From NCBI RefSeq assembly GCF_002443295.1, contig NZ_BAOS01000022.1, forward strand, positions 155,110-219,109: a stretch of 64,000 nucleotides of DNA. Direction: 5' to 3'. Below the pieces are notes generated by a model. That model was given only the letters and a program-made list of their open reading frames with translations, was not told the DNA's origin and searched no databases. Made by a program: the position numbers and the translations under genes. Every line of letters begins with the position of its first letter. Position 1 is the first letter of the stretch. The stretch is from Candidatus Scalindua japonica (GTDB lineage: Bacteria; Planctomycetota; Brocadiia; Brocadiales; Scalinduaceae). Below are positions 62,201 to 64,000 of this stretch, piece after piece.

Positions 62201-64000
62201 GTGGGCGTTATCAAAGCGGGCTGGCACTGCGGGGGAAGCCCGGCAGTCACCGGCTCATGCAGTGGAAGCGGCGGCAGCGGAGACCTGTCGTCAGCTGACT
62301 CCGATATAATATGCAGCTCCATCATCGAAGCGCAGAACCAGATACTTAGTGAGGGCATTGATATAACCGACACGTCATTTCGCCTCTACTACAAGAGTAA
62401 CAGGACACCGGGGCGGAAAAATGTTGCTACGGTATTTGACGCCAGAGACCTGGGACTGGGAGGTTGGGGCATTGATATTCATCACACCTACAAGCTATCA
62501 GGCAGGGTATTCTACGGAAACGGAACAAATGACACCGTAAAAAATGTTAATACCGACTCGAATATAAAAGATATCATCATCCCGTCGCCGGGAGGCTCAC
62601 AACTCTACTATTTTGACAGTGTTGACCTGACACATCTGAAGACAGTCAACGCGAAAAGCGGTCTTACGCTTTACACCTTCGCGTATAATGCATCAGGGCT
62701 ACTCTCATCAATTACAGACAGCAACAATAACGTTACTACTATAGAGCGAGTTTCAGACAAACTTGCCGCTATAATCAGCCCTTACGGTCAGCGCACAAAT
62801 TTTACGCTCAATGCCAATGATTACCTTGCCGATATCACCAACCCCGCCGGTGAGAAGATAGAACTGACCTATACTAATGACGGGCTCCTGACCTCATTGA
62901 AAGACAGGAGAGGTAATATTTACAGTTTTATCCATGATAGTCTCGGCAGGCTCATCAGTGATACAAACCCCGCGGGCGGCTCGTGGGCCCTGTCCCGTTC
63001 AGGAACAAAAGCCGACTATACAACAACCATGACCTCTGCCATGGGACGTTCATACAGTTACAGCGTGGTGGATTCCATAGTTACGGGAATGACAAAGACC
63101 AATACAGGCGCGGCGGGACTGGTCACAACGACAGAAAAAAAACCTGACGGCGTATATACCACTACCCTGCCCGACGGGACAATAAATTCGGGAGGAGTGT
63201 CAAAAGACCCTCGCTGGGGAAACAAACTCTACCTTCCGGGCAACAATACCATAATAACACCGAACGGATTGACATACATACAGAATATCGGCCGCACCGT
63301 AACGCTCAATACCAGAACATTGCCAGACTCAACGGAAGTCCCTGATCCTATGAGTCTTAAGACGGAGATCGTAACCGTAAATATAAACGGAGAAATCTAC
63401 AGTACGTTATACGACTCGGACACTGACAAAATTATGTCCACTACCCCTGCAGGGAGGACAACTACCGTAAGCCTTGATTCAAAAGACCGCATTGTGCAGA
63501 CACAGTCAGGTTCCCTGGAACCTGTTAACAACACATACAACACACGTGGACGTCTACAGACAATGAAGCAGGGGACAGGCGCAAAAGAAAGGGTATATAC
63601 CCTGAGCTATAACACTGAGGGATACCTGTCCGGTATAATCGGACCACTTTCAAGCAATAGAAGCTTTAATTATGATCTATCGGGAAGGGTCACCAGCGAG
63701 ACGCTGGCGGACGGCAGAGAGGTAAACTACGCCTATGACGCAAACGGTAATCTTACCTCTATCACACCGCCCGGACGTCCGCCGCATTTATTTACCTATA
63801 CGGCGGTAGACCTTCAGGAGGAATACGACTCTCCAAACGTTGGAACGAGTGTCAATAACACAATATATACCTACAATCTTGACAAACAGCTTACCCTTAT
63901 AACAAGACCGGATAATAAGACCGTCAGTTACAACTATGACAATGGAGGACGGTTAGAAAAAATGATAATCCCCAGAGGTCAGACAACATATACATATAAT
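59249..64000 (+). CDS. Giant secreted MopE/Ig-like/RHS-repeat protein, 3' end beyond window
   Basis: Open for 1584 codons to the window end. Signal peptide (residues 1-26, LLLVLLISIFSPFISTGLA), a basic linker, then three MopE-type metal-binding motifs at about 197-370 (DTDGDGY, CDNTDPSINPG, CDGIDNNCDG, DKDGDGYGNPG, CDDTNNNIHPGA). Ig/big-like modules follow (PITVTGSISN; two GSGNNQ-type repeats), then a carboxypeptidase-regulatory-like module near 770 (ISGVILDNSNIPVPGVTMRV). From about 1030 comes the RHS shell: SFRLYYKSNRTPG, then YD repeats. RHS proteins encapsulate a variable C-terminal effector; that end is not in the window. Confidence 0.9.
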   Translation, partial: MSKLRIQLLLVLLISIFSPFISTGLAKDKKNSWDQSKKSDKAPNLNNHKKNRHSIVRWIPEKLGLNTEIGRNFSIGVQFQSKKSISKVFLKVASELRPYIKVTPSYIKKIKKGKTYSINIDVLMPPTAEIGLYQGTIYLRKRDPGSHEDGSDDRKEREKNGRSGDDDNSSDKHNMHKDKSRNILNKLEVELTIESGDTDGDGYTEDEGDCDNTDPSINPGVQEVCDGIDNNCDGQTDEGVTTAYYEDKDGDGYGNPGSVSNACSQPSGFVTNNGDSDDNDPAINPDALEICDGIDNNSNGQVDEGVMTAFYADTDSDGYGNPGDSIMACEPPSGYVSNSTDCDDTNNNIHPGATDIPANGIDENCDGSDPPLVTITSPATLSTVGSSPITVTGSISNPAAIVTVNGVSVVVTGNTYTVSGIAIEEGANTITAMAVDSSNNVNTDNITVYLDSTAPNINIISPENGYVATSSPITVTGTINDIVIGTVNGSNAAVAVNGVTASVSNGTFSVEALPLVEGENVITAIAADQTGNTASAAINVTLNSSVNKKIEMVSGNNQTGIINTPLPAPLVVSLANSDGTPAASKTVIFKVTRNNGQLTGNNGAALSIAGVTDVNGHAGALFNLGSTSGEGNNKVEATAVGFTGKVIFTASATESSASKINIGSGNNQRGAVLTPLSRPLVAVVTDEGHNVIRGVPVTFTVTDGGGAISGSGTSVVNTDSDGRATVSFVQGTQEGINNNVVTADFVGNTGPPAVFTSSGLAIGDPGNTRISGVILDNSNIPVPGVTMRVEGTTREAVTDDEGQFLISNVPVGPLHLIADGSTAMFTGEYPILSFEIVTVAGQKNTLGMPIYMLPLNTTNTQWVGGVEDVEYTLENIPGFSLTIKKNSVTFPDGSNEGFISVTQVNADKVPMEPPNGLQPRFIITIQPPGAVFDPPAPITIPNVDGLGPGEITKMYSFDHDMGQFVIIGTGTVNEDGSIIKSDPGVGVIKAGWHCGGSPAVTGSCSGSGGSGDLSSADSDIICSSIIEAQNQILSEGIDITDTSFRLYYKSNRTPGRKNVATVFDARDLGLGGWGIDIHHTYKLSGRVFYGNGTNDTVKNVNTDSNIKDIIIPSPGGSQLYYFDSVDLTHLKTVNAKSGLTLYTFAYNASGLLSSITDSNNNVTTIERVSDKLAAIISPYGQRTNFTLNANDYLADITNPAGEKIELTYTNDGLLTSLKDRRGNIYSFIHDSLGRLISDTNPAGGSWALSRSGTKADYTTTMTSAMGRSYSYSVVDSIVTGMTKTNTGAAGLVTTTEKKPDGVYTTTLPDGTINSGGVSKDPRWGNKLYLPGNNTIITPNGLTYIQNIGRTVTLNTRTLPDSTEVPDPMSLKTEIVTVNINGEIYSTLYDSDTDKIMSTTPAGRTTTVSLDSKDRIVQTQSGSLEPVNNTYNTRGRLQTMKQGTGAKERVYTLSYNTEGYLSGIIGPLSSNRSFNYDLSGRVTSETLADGREVNYAYDANGNLTSITPPGRPPHLFTYTAVDLQEEYDSPNVGTSVNNTIYTYNLDKQLTLITRPDNKTVSYNYDNGGRLEKMIIPRGQTTYTYN

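Noticed and set aside
59616..62373. Several long minus-strand frames opposite the giant RHS gene
   Set aside because: They arise from the biased composition of the plus-strand repeats; none has a ribosome site or domain pattern.

Overview
The window reads as an AT-rich bacterial chromosome with mixed vertical and accessory content. Housekeeping genes (dnaX-ybaB-recR-rpoN, an SRP RNA, three tRNAs, proC, ychF, serB) sit beside nitrogen and anion transport genes: two FocA/NirC-type channels and a SulP transporter. There is also a sigma-54 activator pair, a eukaryotic-type HisA, MORN and MopE/RHS giant-protein genes, and many degraded mobile fragments. This mix suggests a planctomycete, possibly an anammox bacterium of the Candidatus Scalindua kind. 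That is an inference from gene content: no 16S rRNA or hydrazine-metabolism gene is present to confirm it.

Layout. 0-3 kb is a graveyard of mobile DNA: a BrnT/BrnA-like toxin-antitoxin pair, both ends of a broken group II intron, and frameshifted transposase pieces. 3-10.4 kb holds a DUF4384 protein, proC, a nitrilase-family amidase, a NifS/IscS desulfurase, a DegP protease and a frameshifted D-aminoacylase. 10.6-16.2 kb, minus strand, is an information-processing block: rpoN, recR, ybaB, dnaX (with a possible frameshift site), a large-type SRP RNA, two tRNA-Ser, tadA and tRNA-Arg(ACG), the last being TadA's usual substrate. 16.5-20.4 kb has a flavin oxidoreductase, a rhodanese-ferritin fusion, a TPR protein and a truncated DUF1016 nuclease.

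20.7-30.3 kb is a type I restriction-modification island. hsdM is intact. hsdS is out of frame at a G9 tract and hsdR at an A7 tract. A REP-associated tyrosine transposase (RAYT) with its REP hairpins lies between hsdS and hsdR, and a ~50-bp copy of the hsdR 3' end lies 1.5 kb downstream, marking a rearrangement.

30.3-45.5 kb is mostly ordinary: ROK kinase, YaeQ, SerB, thermonuclease, GFA protein, FKBP, YchF, MORN protein, an rRNA methyltransferase, small membrane proteins, two peroxiredoxins, glutamate dehydrogenase and a ferritin-like protein. 46-54.3 kb has a PAS histidine kinase with an NtrC-type regulator, YceI, the tandem FocA/NirC channels (the second with a seven-repeat basic N-terminus) and SulP. 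54.4-58.8 kb holds DUF423, an alpha/beta hydrolase, a SlyD-like FKBP, YdcH, HisA and a winged-helix/zinc-ribbon regulator. From 59.2 kb to the window end runs one uninterrupted secreted protein of at least 1584 codons with MopE-type calcium motifs, Ig-like modules and RHS/YD repeats.

Three genes (D-aminoacylase, hsdS, hsdR) are broken by one base in homopolymers. Phase variation is attractive for hsdS, but sequencing error must be excluded for all three.
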